Program-made: the position numbers and the translations under genes | The notes under the pieces: model-generated | Told to the model about the DNA's origin: nothing | The model's input: the letters and a program-made list of their open reading frames with translations, nothing else | Database searches by the model: none | Shown here: positions 53,588 through 62,564 of the stretch, in pieces | Position numbering within the stretch: the first letter of the stretch is position 1 | Layout: the number at the start of each line of letters is the position of its first letter | Origin: an uncultured Paracoccus sp. | Lineage (GTDB): Bacteria; Pseudomonadota; Alphaproteobacteria; Rhodobacterales; Rhodobacteraceae | Length of the DNA stretch: 64,000 nt | Direction of reading: 5' to 3' | NCBI RefSeq assembly: GCF_947487305.1 | Contig: NZ_CANKWH010000001.1 | Coordinates: 372,001-436,000, forward strand

Positions 53588-55057
53588 TCAGAGCAGGAAA
53601 TAGGTGGAGGTAACGGCCAGCGGGTCGTCGAGGAACAGGCCGAAATCGGCCACCCTGTCACCGTTCACATCGGCCGAGATCCAGCGTTGGGTTCCCACCG
53701 CCTGGCACCGCAGCTGACCCGCCACGCCGGTAAAGGCAGCCCCGCCGATGAAGCTGAACGCTTGGTCGCCCGCCATGGTGGTCCGGGCATCGATGACGCG
53801 CAAGTCGATGCGGTCGCCCTCGGCCAGGCTGAAATCGGTGATCACGTCGCGTCCGGCACCGGCATAGGTCGATTCGAGACGGCTGTTGAAGATGAAGCGG
53901 TCGGCGCTCTCGCCCCCGATCAGCCGGTCGGCCCCCATCCCGCCGATCAGGCTGTCATTGCCGTAGAAACCGTTCAGCACGTCATTGCCGCCGCCGCCGC
54001 GCAGCAGGTTGGCGTTGGTATTGCCCATGATCGTGTTGTTCAGCGCATTGCCGCTGCCCGCCCAGGCTGCGGTGCCCTGCAACAGGGTCAGGTTCTCGTG
54101 ATAGGCGCCAAGGGTGCGGTTGGTGTTGCTGGCCAGCGTGTCGATGCCGGTATCGGCATATTCGAAGCGGAAGACATCGCCCCCCTCGAGGAAGTAGAGG
54201 TCATTGCCAGCCCCGCAGTCATAGATGTCGGCGCCGGCATTGCCGGAGAAGACGTCATTGCCATCGCCGCCGACCAGCCGGTCGATCCCGTCGCCCCCGT
54301 AAAGCCGGTCGTGACCATAGCCGCCGAAGATGGTGTCATTGCCGGCCTCGCCAAAAAGGTTGTCCGAGGCATCGGCGGAACTGGCGTAATAGCCGCCCCC
54401 ATCGATCAGGTCATCGCCGTCGCCGCCGAAGATGTAATCCGCGCCGTCTCCGCCTTCGAGATCGTCATTGCCGGCGAGGCCACGAATGGAATCGTTGCCC
54501 AGGTCGCCATAGACCTCGTCGACCCCGCGTCCGCCAATGATCGTGTCATTGCCCGCCCCGCCCCAGGCCGAATTGTACCAGCCGGTCGCGTGCAGGAGGG
54601 TCAGCGAATCCTGATCGGTGTAGATGACATCATGGCCATCCTCGCCGCGCAGGACATCGCTGCCCCAGCCGCCGATCAGCCCGTCATCTCCAGTGCCGCC
54701 GTAAAGCTGGTCATTGCCATGCTCGCCGAAGATCGTGTCATTGCCGGCATCGCCATAGAGCCGGTCGGAACCGCCGGTCAGCCCCAGCTTCCAGTCGGCG
54801 CCCGCCTGCGGCCCGGTATCGCCATAGATCAGGTCATTGCCGTCGCCGCCATGGGCCTCGTCACCCTCGATCCCGTCATCGCCATCATAATAGATGTCGC
54901 CATAGATCGTATCGTCGCCGCCATAACCGAAAAGCGCCCCGGGAGTGCCGGTATCGCTGTAATTGTCATAGCCGCCATCACCCAGCACGAGGGCCCTGCC
55001 CCACAGCAGGTCGCCCAGATTGGTTCCGATCAGATTTCCATTTGGATTCAGTGGCAT
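53588..55057 (-). CDS. RTX-type calcium-binding repeat protein, secreted
   Basis: A 489-residue protein built almost wholly of hemolysin-type nonapeptide repeats (GGxGxDxhx), for example GGDGNDLIYGD and GDAGNDTIFGE, roughly twenty units over residues 30-390. The last 100 residues (DVITDFSLAEGDRIDL and the FISADVNGD-like end) match the C-terminal domain of type I-secreted serralysin-like proteins. There is no N-terminal signal peptide and no recognisable enzyme domain, so secretion by a type I system with a C-terminal signal is expected; no transporter genes are adjacent. The gene has its own AT-rich upstream region. Confidence 0.88.
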   Translation of the reverse strand: MPLNPNGNLIGTNLGDLLWGRALVLGDGGYDNYSDTGTPGALFGYGGDDTIYGDIYYDGDDGIEGDEAHGGDGNDLIYGDTGPQAGADWKLGLTGGSDRLYGDAGNDTIFGEHGNDQLYGGTGDDGLIGGWGSDVLRGEDGHDVIYTDQDSLTLLHATGWYNSAWGGAGNDTIIGGRGVDEVYGDLGNDSIRGLAGNDDLEGGDGADYIFGGDGDDLIDGGGYYASSADASDNLFGEAGNDTIFGGYGHDRLYGGDGIDRLVGGDGNDVFSGNAGADIYDCGAGNDLYFLEGGDVFRFEYADTGIDTLASNTNRTLGAYHENLTLLQGTAAWAGSGNALNNTIMGNTNANLLRGGGGNDVLNGFYGNDSLIGGMGADRLIGGESADRFIFNSRLESTYAGAGRDVITDFSLAEGDRIDLRVIDARTTMAGDQAFSFIGGAAFTGVAGQLRCQAVGTQRWISADVNGDRVADFGLFLDDPLAVTSTYFLL

Positions 55058-55403
55058 GTCGAACTCCTACAACATCCCGTCCGGCGGTGGTGACGCGAGA
55101 ATATCGCGCCGCTCCTCGGTCCTGGGCACTGATACCTGCCGAGAATATTAGGGAATATGCCACGGGTTTATCTCTTAGGCAATTCTATTCAATTAACTCA
55201 TGTTAATTTGTCGCAGATTTATTCATATTCAATTTAAAATTGTAGAAACTGATCGACTGTCGCGGCGGCGTGATTCCGAACCGCCCCGGCCAGATGCGAC
55301 CGGCAAGGACCCGCCCATCCGCAACGTCACCCCGACAAATGAACCACAATCGCAGACTCGGCCTTTTCATCCCGCCTGCCCGGCCCCATATTAGTGGGGC
55401 AAG
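55058..55403. other. AT-rich intergenic region between the RTX gene and a small membrane protein gene
   Basis: About 346 bases, strongly AT-rich between 55140 and 55260 compared with the chromosome. It separates two divergent genes and probably contains their promoters. I found no confident coding sequence, repeat or palindrome in it. Confidence 0.5.
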
Positions 55404-55583
55404 ATGAGTGAGGACATCATGCCGCTGCCGCATTTTCTGGTGATGATCGCCGCTGTTATTCTGGCTGCCGCCCTGACCATCTGGGCGAGCCTGTCTGCGG
55501 GTATTCCGCTGGTCGCATTGGCGCTGATCGCGCTCACGGGGGCAGCGGTGCTGCACCTGTCGATGCGGGACAATGAAGGCTGA
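55404..55583 (+). CDS. 59-residue predicted membrane protein overlapping the DUF1638 gene
   Basis: Codes for 59 residues with two hydrophobic stretches (about 10-27 and 34-52) separated by a short turn, a helical hairpin. It begins MSEDIMPLPHF and ends RDNEG. Its last 11 bases overlap the start of the DUF1638 gene, so the two may be co-translated. The good coding frame and the overlap support it, but no homologue can be checked here. Confidence 0.6.
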   Translation: MSEDIMPLPHFLVMIAAVILAAALTIWASLSAGIPLVALALIALTGAAVLHLSMRDNEG

Positions 55584-56232
55584 GATCCAAGACCTGACCC
55601 CGGCCGAGAACGCCACCCTGCCCCGCACGCTGCTCTTGGCCTGCGGTGCCTTGGCGCGCGAGATCCTGGCCGTGCGTGACGCCAATGGCTGGGCGCATAT
55701 GGACCTGCATTGCCTGCCCGCCGACCTGCATCTGCGCCCCGAGCGCATTCCCGACGCGGTCGAGGCCGCGCTGGCGAAGCATGGCGCCGATTATGACAAG
55801 GCCATCGTCGTCTATGCCGATTGCGGCACCGGCGGGCTTCTGGAGGCGCGCTGCAAGGCGCTGGGGGTCGAGATGATCCCGGGGCCGCATTGCTATGCCT
55901 TCTTCGACGGGATCGAGGACCATGCCGCCCGTCAGGACGAAGAATTCACCGCCTTCTTCCTGACCGATTTCCTGGTCCGCCAGTTCGACGCCTTCGTCTG
56001 GCGCGCCATGGCGCTGGATCGCCACCCCGAATTGCGCGACATCTATTTCGCCCATTACGAGCGGCTGATCTACCTGGCGCAGACCGACGATCCGGCACTG
56101 GATGCCAAGGCCGAAGAGGCCGCCGCGCGGCTGGGTCTGGCCTATCAGCGGCGCAAGACCGGCTATGGCGACTTGCCGGGCGAACTCGCACGGCTTGGCG
56201 CCGTTTCAACTTCCCGAGGCCCCGACCGGTGA
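55573..56232 (+). CDS. DUF1638 family protein, probable methionine-synthase helper
   Basis: A 219-residue protein with the DUF1638 pattern: LLACGALAREILAVRDANGW, DLHCLPADLHLRPE, VVYADCGTGGLLEARCK and GPHCYAFFDGIED. Members are required, together with the split B12-dependent methionine synthase, for methionine synthesis in Rhodobacterales; reactivation of the cobalamin is one proposal. The invariant cysteines could bind metal. The gene overlaps the small membrane protein gene and is followed by nadA. Confidence 0.83.
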   Translation: MKAEIQDLTPAENATLPRTLLLACGALAREILAVRDANGWAHMDLHCLPADLHLRPERIPDAVEAALAKHGADYDKAIVVYADCGTGGLLEARCKALGVEMIPGPHCYAFFDGIEDHAARQDEEFTAFFLTDFLVRQFDAFVWRAMALDRHPELRDIYFAHYERLIYLAQTDDPALDAKAEEAAARLGLAYQRRKTGYGDLPGELARLGAVSTSRGPDR

Positions 56233-56314
56233 CGTTAGGTCAACTTGGCCCTTGGGTTTCCCGCGCAGACGGGCTAACCCGCTGCCACCCCTGCCCCCAA
56301 TCGGAGTGCTGCCG

Positions 56315-57364
56315 TTGCTTGACCTGACCCATGTTCGCGCCGAACTGGCTGATCATTACGACCTCGCGCCCTCGCTGGACCTCGCGGAATCGATGTCCGA
56401 TATCCACGAGAAGATGAAGCGGGTGGTGCCCCTGCCCGATTGGGCGATCCACGCCCCCTATGTGAAGGCCATTCTGGAGCTGAAGCGCAGGCGCAATGCG
56501 GTGATCCTTGGCCATAACTACATGACGCCCGAGATCTATCACGGCGTGGCCGATTTCGTCGGCGACAGCCTGCAACTCGCCATGAAGGCGACCGAGGTGG
56601 ATGCCGATGTCATCGTGCAGGGCGGCGTGCATTTCATGGCCGAGACCTCGAAGATCCTCAGCCCGGACAAGATCGTGCTGATGCCCGACATGGAGGCCGG
56701 TTGCAGCCTGGCCGAAAGCATCACCGCCGAGGGCGTGGCCCAGATGCGGGCAAAATATCCTGGCGCGCCGGTGGTCAGCTATGTGAACACCACCGCCGAG
56801 GTGAAGGCCGCATCCGACATCTGCTGCACCAGCGCCAATGCGCTGCAGATCGTCGATGCCATGCCGGGCGATACGGTCATCTTGACCCCCGACCAGTTCC
56901 TCGCACAGAACGTGGCGAACAAGTCGAAGAAGAAGGTCGTCTTCTGGGCCGGTTCCTGCATCGTGCACGAGCTTTACACCGCCGAGGATCTGCGCAGCCA
57001 CCGCGCGCATAATCCCGGCATCAAGATCATCGCCCATCCCGAATGCACCCCCGAAGTGGTGGCCGAGGCCGATTTCACCGGCTCGACCAAGGGCATCATC
57101 GACTGGGTGCATCAGAACCAGCCCGGGCAGGCCATGCTGGTCACCGAATGCTCGATGGCCGCGAACATCGCGGACGAGCTGCCGGGGGTGAACTTCACCA
57201 AGACCTGCAACATGTGCCCCTATATGAAGAAGATCACGCTGGAGAAAATCCTCTGGGTGCTGCACAGCATGGAGAATCAGGTTCATGTCGATCCGGCCGT
57301 GGCCGACCGCGCGCGGCTGGCCGTTCAGCGGATGATCGACCTGTCGCGCAAGCTGGGCCTCTGA
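56315..57364 (+). CDS. nadA: Quinolinate synthase
   Basis: A 349-residue 4Fe-4S enzyme that condenses iminoaspartate and dihydroxyacetone phosphate to quinolinate in NAD synthesis. The three cluster cysteines are in AGCSLAE, ECSMAANIA and CNMCPYMK. No ATG begins the family region; TTG at 56315 has a GGAG eight bases upstream and yields the usual length. GTG at 56306 is an alternative. nadB follows by five bases. Confidence 0.92.
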   Translation: MLDLTHVRAELADHYDLAPSLDLAESMSDIHEKMKRVVPLPDWAIHAPYVKAILELKRRRNAVILGHNYMTPEIYHGVADFVGDSLQLAMKATEVDADVIVQGGVHFMAETSKILSPDKIVLMPDMEAGCSLAESITAEGVAQMRAKYPGAPVVSYVNTTAEVKAASDICCTSANALQIVDAMPGDTVILTPDQFLAQNVANKSKKKVVFWAGSCIVHELYTAEDLRSHRAHNPGIKIIAHPECTPEVVAEADFTGSTKGIIDWVHQNQPGQAMLVTECSMAANIADELPGVNFTKTCNMCPYMKKITLEKILWVLHSMENQVHVDPAVADRARLAVQRMIDLSRKLGL

Positions 57365-57369
57365 CGCCG

Positions 57370-58944
57370 GTGGCGCATCAGCGGATCGCGACCGATCGCG
57401 TCATCATCGTCGGTGCCGGGCTGGGGGCGCTTTATGCGGCGCTGAAGCTGGCGCCGCGCCCGGTGGTGATGATCTCGCCCGAGCGGCTTGGCAGCGGCGC
57501 CAGCTCGGCCTGGGCGCAGGGCGGCGTGGCGGCGGCGATGGCGCTGGCCGACAGCCCCGAAAGCCATGCCGAGGACACAGAACGCGCTGGTGCCGGCATC
57601 GTCGATGCCGAGGTTGCCCGGCGGGTGACGCGCGAGGCGCGCGAGCATATCCTTGACCTCACCAGCCTCGGCACCCCCTTCGACCGGGGCGCGGATGGCG
57701 GCTACGTGCTGTCGCGCGAGGCGGCGCACAGCTTTGCCCGCGTGGTGCGGGTGAAGGGCGATCAGGCCGGCGCGGCGATCATGGCCGCGCTGATCGAGCA
57801 GGTCCGCGACACGCAATCGGTCCAGGTGCTGGAAGGCACGATGGCGGTGGCGCTGGACATGACCGCAGGCCGCGTGACCGGTGTGGTGATCCAGTCCGCC
57901 GATGCCGATGGCTCGGCCCCGGTCGTGCTTCAGGGTCCGGCGGTGCTGCTGGCGGGGGGCGGCTCGGGCGGGCTTTTCGCGCTGACCACCAACCCGCCGC
58001 GCATTCGCGGTCAGGTGATCGGCATGGCCGCGCGCGCAGGCGCCGAGATCGCCGATGCGGAATTCGTGCAATTCCACCCGACCGCCATGGATGTGGGCGA
58101 AGATCCCGCGCCCTTGGCGACCGAGGCGCTGCGCGGCGAGGGCGCGGTGCTGATCAACCGCGATGGCGAACGCTTCATGCGGTCCGTTCACCCGGATGCC
58201 GAACTGGCCCCGCGCGATATCGTGGCACGGGCGATCTTCGCCCAGACCCAAGCGGGCAAGCGCCCGATGCTGGATACCCGCGCCGCGCTTGGCGCGCGCA
58301 TCCTGACGCAGTTCCCCGCCGTCGCCTCGGCCTCTGCCCGCAATGGCATCGACCCGGTGACGGAACCGATCCCGGTCGCCGCCGCCGCGCATTACCATAT
58401 GGGCGGCATTGCCACCGACGCGCAGGGCCGCGCCACGCTGCCCGGCCTCTGGGTCTGCGGCGAGGCCTCCTCGACCGGGCTGCACGGGGCGAACCGACTG
58501 GCCTCGAACGGGCTCCTGGAGGCGCTGGTCTATGCCCGCATCTGCGCCGTGGATATCGCCGAGGCTCTGCCCGAGGGGATGGATGCCGCGCCGGTCGCAC
58601 TCGGCTTTGCGCCGGGTGGCAGGGCGTCGGACCCCGAGGCCGTCAGCCAGCTGCGCCACACCATGACCGATCTGGTCGGCGTGGTCCGCAACGGCACCGG
58701 ACTGCGCGAGGCGCTGCGCCGGATAGCGGTGCTGGAACGGGCGGCGGGCGATGATCCGAACTTTCTGAACATGACCGCCACGGCCACCCTGATCGCGGCG
58801 GCGGCACTCCTGCGCGAGGAAAGCCGGGGCGCGCATTGCCGGTCGGACTTCCCGGAGCCTGCGCCCGGCCCCGGAAAACGCTCGCGCCTGACACTGGCGC
58901 AGGCGATGGATGTTCGCAGCGAGGTGAGTGAGGCGCGGGCTTAG
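57370..58944 (+). CDS. nadB: L-aspartate oxidase
   Basis: A 524-residue flavoprotein that oxidises aspartate to iminoaspartate for NadA. FAD-binding VIIVGAGLGALYAALKL at the N terminus, SSAWAQGGVAAAM, VQFHPTAM and the histidine-containing GANRLASNGLLEALV are all present. The start is GTG at 57370, five bases after the nadA stop. The usual third gene, nadC, is not in the window. Confidence 0.93.
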   Translation: MAHQRIATDRVIIVGAGLGALYAALKLAPRPVVMISPERLGSGASSAWAQGGVAAAMALADSPESHAEDTERAGAGIVDAEVARRVTREAREHILDLTSLGTPFDRGADGGYVLSREAAHSFARVVRVKGDQAGAAIMAALIEQVRDTQSVQVLEGTMAVALDMTAGRVTGVVIQSADADGSAPVVLQGPAVLLAGGGSGGLFALTTNPPRIRGQVIGMAARAGAEIADAEFVQFHPTAMDVGEDPAPLATEALRGEGAVLINRDGERFMRSVHPDAELAPRDIVARAIFAQTQAGKRPMLDTRAALGARILTQFPAVASASARNGIDPVTEPIPVAAAAHYHMGGIATDAQGRATLPGLWVCGEASSTGLHGANRLASNGLLEALVYARICAVDIAEALPEGMDAAPVALGFAPGGRASDPEAVSQLRHTMTDLVGVVRNGTGLREALRRIAVLERAAGDDPNFLNMTATATLIAAAALLREESRGAHCRSDFPEPAPGPGKRSRLTLAQAMDVRSEVSEARA

Positions 58945-58959
58945 GTCAAAGGCCAGAAG

Positions 58960-59553
58960 TCAGCTTTCCAGCTCGGCATCCCAGTAAAGGAAATCCATCC
59001 AGCTGTCGTGCAGATGGTTTGGCGGGAAGCGGCGGCCATGGGCGTGCATTTCCTCGCTGGTCGGGCAGCGCGGCGGACGGCGCAGGGTCATGCCGGAATG
59101 GCGCAGCGACTTGTTGGCCTTCCTCAGGTTGCAGGGCGAACAGGCGGCGACGACGTTCTCCCACGAGGTGATCCCCCCGCGCGAGCGCGGCACCACATGG
59201 TCAAAGGTCAGATCGCCCTTGCCACCGCAATACTGGCAGGAAAATTCGTCCCGCAGAAAAAGATTGAAGCGCGTGAATGCCACGCGCTTCCTGGGTCTCA
59301 CATAATCCTTCAGAACGACAACCGAGGGTATCCGGAAGGCCTGTCGCTGACTTCGGACCACCTCGTCATATTCGGCCAGAATGCTGACCCGGTCCAGAAA
59401 CACCGCCTTGATCGCCTCTTGCCAGGGCCAGAGCGACAGCGGGTAATAGGACAGCGGACGGTAATCGGCGTTCAGGACCAGCGCCGGGTGATGGCGCAGG
59501 CTGGCGGGCTCGCGCACGAAATGGGTCCTGAAATCACCGTGGTCGTCCAGCAT
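58960..59553 (-). CDS. HNH endonuclease family protein
   Basis: A 197-residue HNH nuclease-like protein. The zinc-supported HNH core is C106-x2-C109, DH at 118-119 and C138-x2-C141-N142, with VVPRSRGG and NVVAACSPCN between. The N-terminal NADYRPLSYYPLSLWPWQEA is conserved in a widespread housekeeping group of unknown target. The ATG at 59553 was chosen; the frame is open to 59652. Confidence 0.85.
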   Translation of the reverse strand: MLDDHGDFRTHFVREPASLRHHPALVLNADYRPLSYYPLSLWPWQEAIKAVFLDRVSILAEYDEVVRSQRQAFRIPSVVVLKDYVRPRKRVAFTRFNLFLRDEFSCQYCGGKGDLTFDHVVPRSRGGITSWENVVAACSPCNLRKANKSLRHSGMTLRRPPRCPTSEEMHAHGRRFPPNHLHDSWMDFLYWDAELES

Positions 59554-59730
59554 AGGCGCCTTCCCATCTGCCCCTTCAGGCGGTTTCGGGGCAAAGCTTC
59601 GATCCGATACGATGACTATATATCGCGTCGGAAATCTGACAAGCCCCTGCATGTATTGGTGCCCAAGGAATAGCCTGCGCCCGTGACAGGCGCATGACGC
59701 ATTGCGGCATCTCGCCCCCCGTGGCAGGCT

Positions 59731-60180
59731 ATGGAGATGAGCGAAACCTCCGCCATTCCGCCGCAGCTCGGCACGCTGGAATCAGCGCTTTACGTCGATG
59801 ACCTCGATGCAGCCGTGGCTTTCTGGCAAGGGGTGATCGGGCTTCCCTGCTTCCAGCGCGTGCCGAACCGCCATGCTTTCTTCCGGGTCGCCGAAGGCCC
59901 CCGGCCGCAGGTCCTGCTGGTGTTTCGCGCGGATGTGACCGAACACCCGCCCGCCCCTGACGCCCGCCTGCCGGTGCCGCCGCACGGGACGCGCGGGCCG
60001 GGGCATTACTGCCTTGCCGCCGCGCTCGAGACGCTGGACCGCTGGCGTGCGCATCTCGAGGCCTCGGGCATTGCCATCGAGGCGGATTTCCACTGGCCGA
60101 ACGGCGCGCGCTCGATCTATTTCCGCGATCCGGCAGGCAATTCGATCGAGATCGCCGACCCGGCCATCTGGGCGGGTTAG
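59731..60180 (+). CDS. VOC (glyoxalase/bleomycin-resistance) family protein
   Basis: A 149-residue two-module metalloprotein. It has the family's start (LESALYVDDLDAAVAFWQGVIGL), a middle HYCLAAALETLDRW and the end FRDPAGNSIEIADP, with the metal-binding histidine and glutamate recognisable. The substrate is unknown. Its stop overlaps the convergent dcd stop (60177-60180). Confidence 0.87.
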   Translation: MEMSETSAIPPQLGTLESALYVDDLDAAVAFWQGVIGLPCFQRVPNRHAFFRVAEGPRPQVLLVFRADVTEHPPAPDARLPVPPHGTRGPGHYCLAAALETLDRWRAHLEASGIAIEADFHWPNGARSIYFRDPAGNSIEIADPAIWAG

Positions 60181-61247
60181 GCGAACTGTTTCGCCAGCTT
60201 CAGCCCCTGCCCCTGGTAGTTCGACTTGATGCCTTCGCCATAAAGCCGCTCGGGCCGTTCGGCCATGCGCTCATAGACCAGACGGCCGACGACCTGCCCG
60301 TGTTCCAGCACGAACGGCGCCTCGTGGCAGCGCACCTCCAGCACGCCGCGCGCGCCGCGCCCGGCCTCGCCCACGCCGAAGCCCGGATCGAAGAAGCCGG
60401 CGTAATGCACCCGGAACTCGCCCACCATCGCCAGATAGGGGGCCATCTCGGCGGCGTAATCGGGGGGAATCGCCACCGCCTCGCGGCTGACGAGGATGTA
60501 GAAGGCACCGGGATCGAGGATCAGCCGGCCCTCGGTCGTGTGCAGCTGGTCCCAGAACTCGCGCGCGTCATAGGCGCCGATCCGGTCCAGATCGACCACG
60601 CCGCTATGCGGTTTGGCGCGATAGCCGACCAGATCGCCCGTCTCGGGGCGCAGATCGACGGAAAAGCCCAGACCCTGATCGATCAGCGCCGGGCCGCCGG
60701 TCACAAGTGGCTGCGCCTCGTTCAATGACACCAGCTCGGGATCGGTCAGAACCGCCTGCCCCTCGCGCAAACGCAGCTGATTCAGCCGCATTCCCGGCCG
60801 CACCAGAACGCTGAAACTGCGCGGGCAGATCTCGGCATAGATCGGGCCGTCATAGCCCTCGGGCAGCCGGTCAAACTCGGTGCCGTCATCCGTCACCAGC
60901 CGGGTCAGCAGATCCAGCCGCCCGGTCGAGGATTTGGCATTCGCCACGGCGGTCAGCCCCTTGGGCAGGGCCAGACGCTCCATCAGCGGCACCAGGTAGA
61001 CGCAGCCGCGTTCCAGCACGGCACCGTCGGTCAGGTCCATCTGGTGCATCTGGAAATCGGGCAGCCGCTCCATCACCCGCCGGCCCTTGCCGGTCAGGAA
61101 GCTGGCACGCAGGCGATAGGCGGTAGTGCCAAGGCGCAGGTCAAGGCTGGCGGGCTGGATCTGTTCGGGGATGATCGCAGGCGCGGCGGAAATCGCGCCT
61201 GCGGCGATCAGCGCCTTGATCCGCGTGTCAGGAAGGACGCCGTTCAT
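60177..61247 (-). CDS. dcd: dCTP deaminase, long double-domain form
   Basis: A 356-residue protein, nearly twice E. coli Dcd (about 193 residues). Two copies of the dUTPase-like beta fold are visible: the first with AKSSTGRLDLLTRLV and IYAEICPRSFSVLV, the second with the YAGFFDPGFGVGE stretch and GVLEVRCHEAPFVL. Dcd makes dUTP from dCTP for thymidylate synthesis. The double form is usual in alphaproteobacteria. Which domain holds the active site is inferred: the first has the SS-R-type motif. Confidence 0.88.
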   Translation of the reverse strand: MNGVLPDTRIKALIAAGAISAAPAIIPEQIQPASLDLRLGTTAYRLRASFLTGKGRRVMERLPDFQMHQMDLTDGAVLERGCVYLVPLMERLALPKGLTAVANAKSSTGRLDLLTRLVTDDGTEFDRLPEGYDGPIYAEICPRSFSVLVRPGMRLNQLRLREGQAVLTDPELVSLNEAQPLVTGGPALIDQGLGFSVDLRPETGDLVGYRAKPHSGVVDLDRIGAYDAREFWDQLHTTEGRLILDPGAFYILVSREAVAIPPDYAAEMAPYLAMVGEFRVHYAGFFDPGFGVGEAGRGARGVLEVRCHEAPFVLEHGQVVGRLVYERMAERPERLYGEGIKSNYQGQGLKLAKQFA

Positions 61248-61267
61248 CAGATACCCCCGGATAAGCG

Positions 61268-61299
61268 AACGCCCACCCCCGCAAGGGGATGGGCGTTTT
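61268..61299. terminator. Hairpin after tRNA-Pro, terminator-like
   Basis: AACGCCCA (61268-61275) pairs with TGGGCGTT (61290-61297) and an inner CCCC/GGGG closes on GCAA. On the plus strand TT follows; on the minus strand, in which the tRNA is transcribed, only a weak T-rich stretch follows. Confidence 0.6.
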
Positions 61300-61304
61300 C
61301 GGAA

Positions 61305-61382
61305 TGGTCGGGCCGGAGAGATTCGAACTCTCGGCCTTCCGCCCCCCAGACGGACGCGCTAACCAGGCTGCGCCACGGCCCG
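61305..61382 (-). tRNA. tRNA-Pro (anticodon GGG)
   Basis: On the minus strand, 78 bases including an encoded CCA. Acceptor stem CGGGCCG/CGGCCCG, D arm with GCGC stem, anticodon stem TCCGT/GCGGA with loop CTGGGGG (anticodon GGG), and T arm GAGAG-TTCGAAT-CTCTC. All stems pair well. Confidence 0.95.
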
Positions 61383-61465
61383 ACGCCGGCCATATAGATC
61401 GAAGCGGACGGGCAGCACAAGGGCCGGAAGGCGGAAAAATCATGCCGGCCAAACATCTGGTCTGA

Positions 61466-62113
61466 TCAATAGTGATCGGCGATGGCGTCCAGCAGCCGCA
61501 GCGCCTGCTCGAGCGCCCGATCGGGCAGATGCGAGCCGCCCGGATGGGACCGCAAAGACCCGTTGGCGCGGGTCAACTCGCCGAGCCAACCGGCCTGCCG
61601 GGCATCGACGGGGCTCGCCTGAGCGCGCGTGGCTGCAGGGGAAACGGCATCCTCAGGGAACAGCGGCAGCGGGCCGGGGGCATGACCCGCCGGGCGCTTG
61701 CGGTTGCGCGCGCGGGGGCCACGGGCGGGTTCGTCCTGTTCCGACAGGCTGGCGGCGGTCTGCTCAGCGACGGGCGGCCGGGCGGCAGGCGTCTCGACCG
61801 CCGCATCCTCGGCCTCGTCAGCCTCCAGCACCTCGCCCAGCTTCAGCGCGCCGCGCGCGCGGACCGATTCCCCGCGATCCTTGGCCAGCAGTTTCTTGGC
61901 ACCGCGGATGGTCAGCCCCTCGTCGCGCAGCACCTCGCAGAGGCCGGCGGCAAGGCGCACATCATCGGGGCGGTAATAGCGGCGGCCATCGCCGCGCTTC
62001 ATCGGCTTCAACAGGCCGAACTGGGTCTCCCAATAGCGCAGCACATGGGGTGCGACTCCGATCAGCTTGGCGACTTCGCCGATCGATCGGAATGCCTCTG
62101 CGCCCTTGGCCAT
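61466..62113 (-). CDS. MerR family transcriptional regulator
   Basis: A 215-residue regulator with an N-terminal winged-helix domain (FRSIGEVAKLIGVAPHVLRYWE, residues about 8-75) and a long, probably disordered proline- and arginine-rich middle. The ligand and targets are unknown. It lies 14 bases after ihfA in the same direction and next to tRNA-Pro, an arrangement common in alphaproteobacteria. Confidence 0.9.
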   Translation of the reverse strand: MAKGAEAFRSIGEVAKLIGVAPHVLRYWETQFGLLKPMKRGDGRRYYRPDDVRLAAGLCEVLRDEGLTIRGAKKLLAKDRGESVRARGALKLGEVLEADEAEDAAVETPAARPPVAEQTAASLSEQDEPARGPRARNRKRPAGHAPGPLPLFPEDAVSPAATRAQASPVDARQAGWLGELTRANGSLRSHPGGSHLPDRALEQALRLLDAIADHY

Positions 62114-62127
62114 GTGTCAGGAGATCC

Positions 62128-62430
62128 TCAGCTCTTGTTGCCTGCCGCAACGCGATCCTTCATCAGATGCGAGGGCCGGAAGGACAGAACCCGGCGCGGG
62201 GTGATCGGCACCTCTTCCCCAGTCTTGGGGTTGCGACCGATGCGTTCGTTCTTGTCGCGGACCGAGAAGGTGCCGAAGGACGAGATCTTGACCTGATGAC
62301 CCGACACCAGCGCATCCGAGATATGACCCAGCACGCTTTCCACAAGCTGTGCCGATTCATGTCGCGACAGACCGACTTCGCGGAAAACGGCCTCGGCCAG
62401 ATCCATTCGTGTCAGCGTCTTTTCACTCAT
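62128..62430 (-). CDS. ihfA: Integration host factor alpha subunit
   Basis: A 100-residue DNA-bending protein. Family sequence [56 protein letters not shown] in outline, is complete; the [11 protein letters not shown] flexible arm distinguishes IHF/HU. Start at 62430. A promoter-like TTGACA lies upstream. Confidence 0.95.
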   Translation of the reverse strand: MSEKTLTRMDLAEAVFREVGLSRHESAQLVESVLGHISDALVSGHQVKISSFGTFSVRDKNERIGRNPKTGEEVPITPRRVLSFRPSHLMKDRVAAGNKS

Positions 62431-62454
62431 ACCTGCACCCTGTCGATTGCATCC

Positions 62455-62484
62455 ATGATTGTTCGGTTTCGCATGGCCTGTCAA
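62455..62484 (-). promoter_or_regulatory. Putative promoter of ihfA
   Basis: On the minus strand, a perfect TTGACA (62484-62479) is followed after 18 bases by AATCAT (62460-62455). It is placed 25 bases upstream of the ihfA ATG. Confidence 0.5.
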
Positions 62485-62489
62485 CAATC

Positions 62490-62516
62490 GGGGCGGAGGA
62501 ATCGTTCCCCCGCCCC
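62490..62516 (-). terminator. Long hairpin downstream of the TRAP transporter gene
   Basis: GGGGCGG (62490-62496) pairs with CCGCCCC (62510-62516), with an inner GGAA/TTCC and a three-base loop. It lies between the TRAP binding-protein stop and the ihfA promoter. The T-run on the minus strand is weak. Confidence 0.55.
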
Positions 62517-62564
62517 TTGGTTTTCCGTTGATTTTGCGCGGTTTACCGCCGCGTCACGCCCAAA

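Noticed and set aside
53588..55057. Repeated DNA seen as a possible tandem array
   Set aside because: It is the coding sequence of the RTX nonapeptides and keeps frame throughout.
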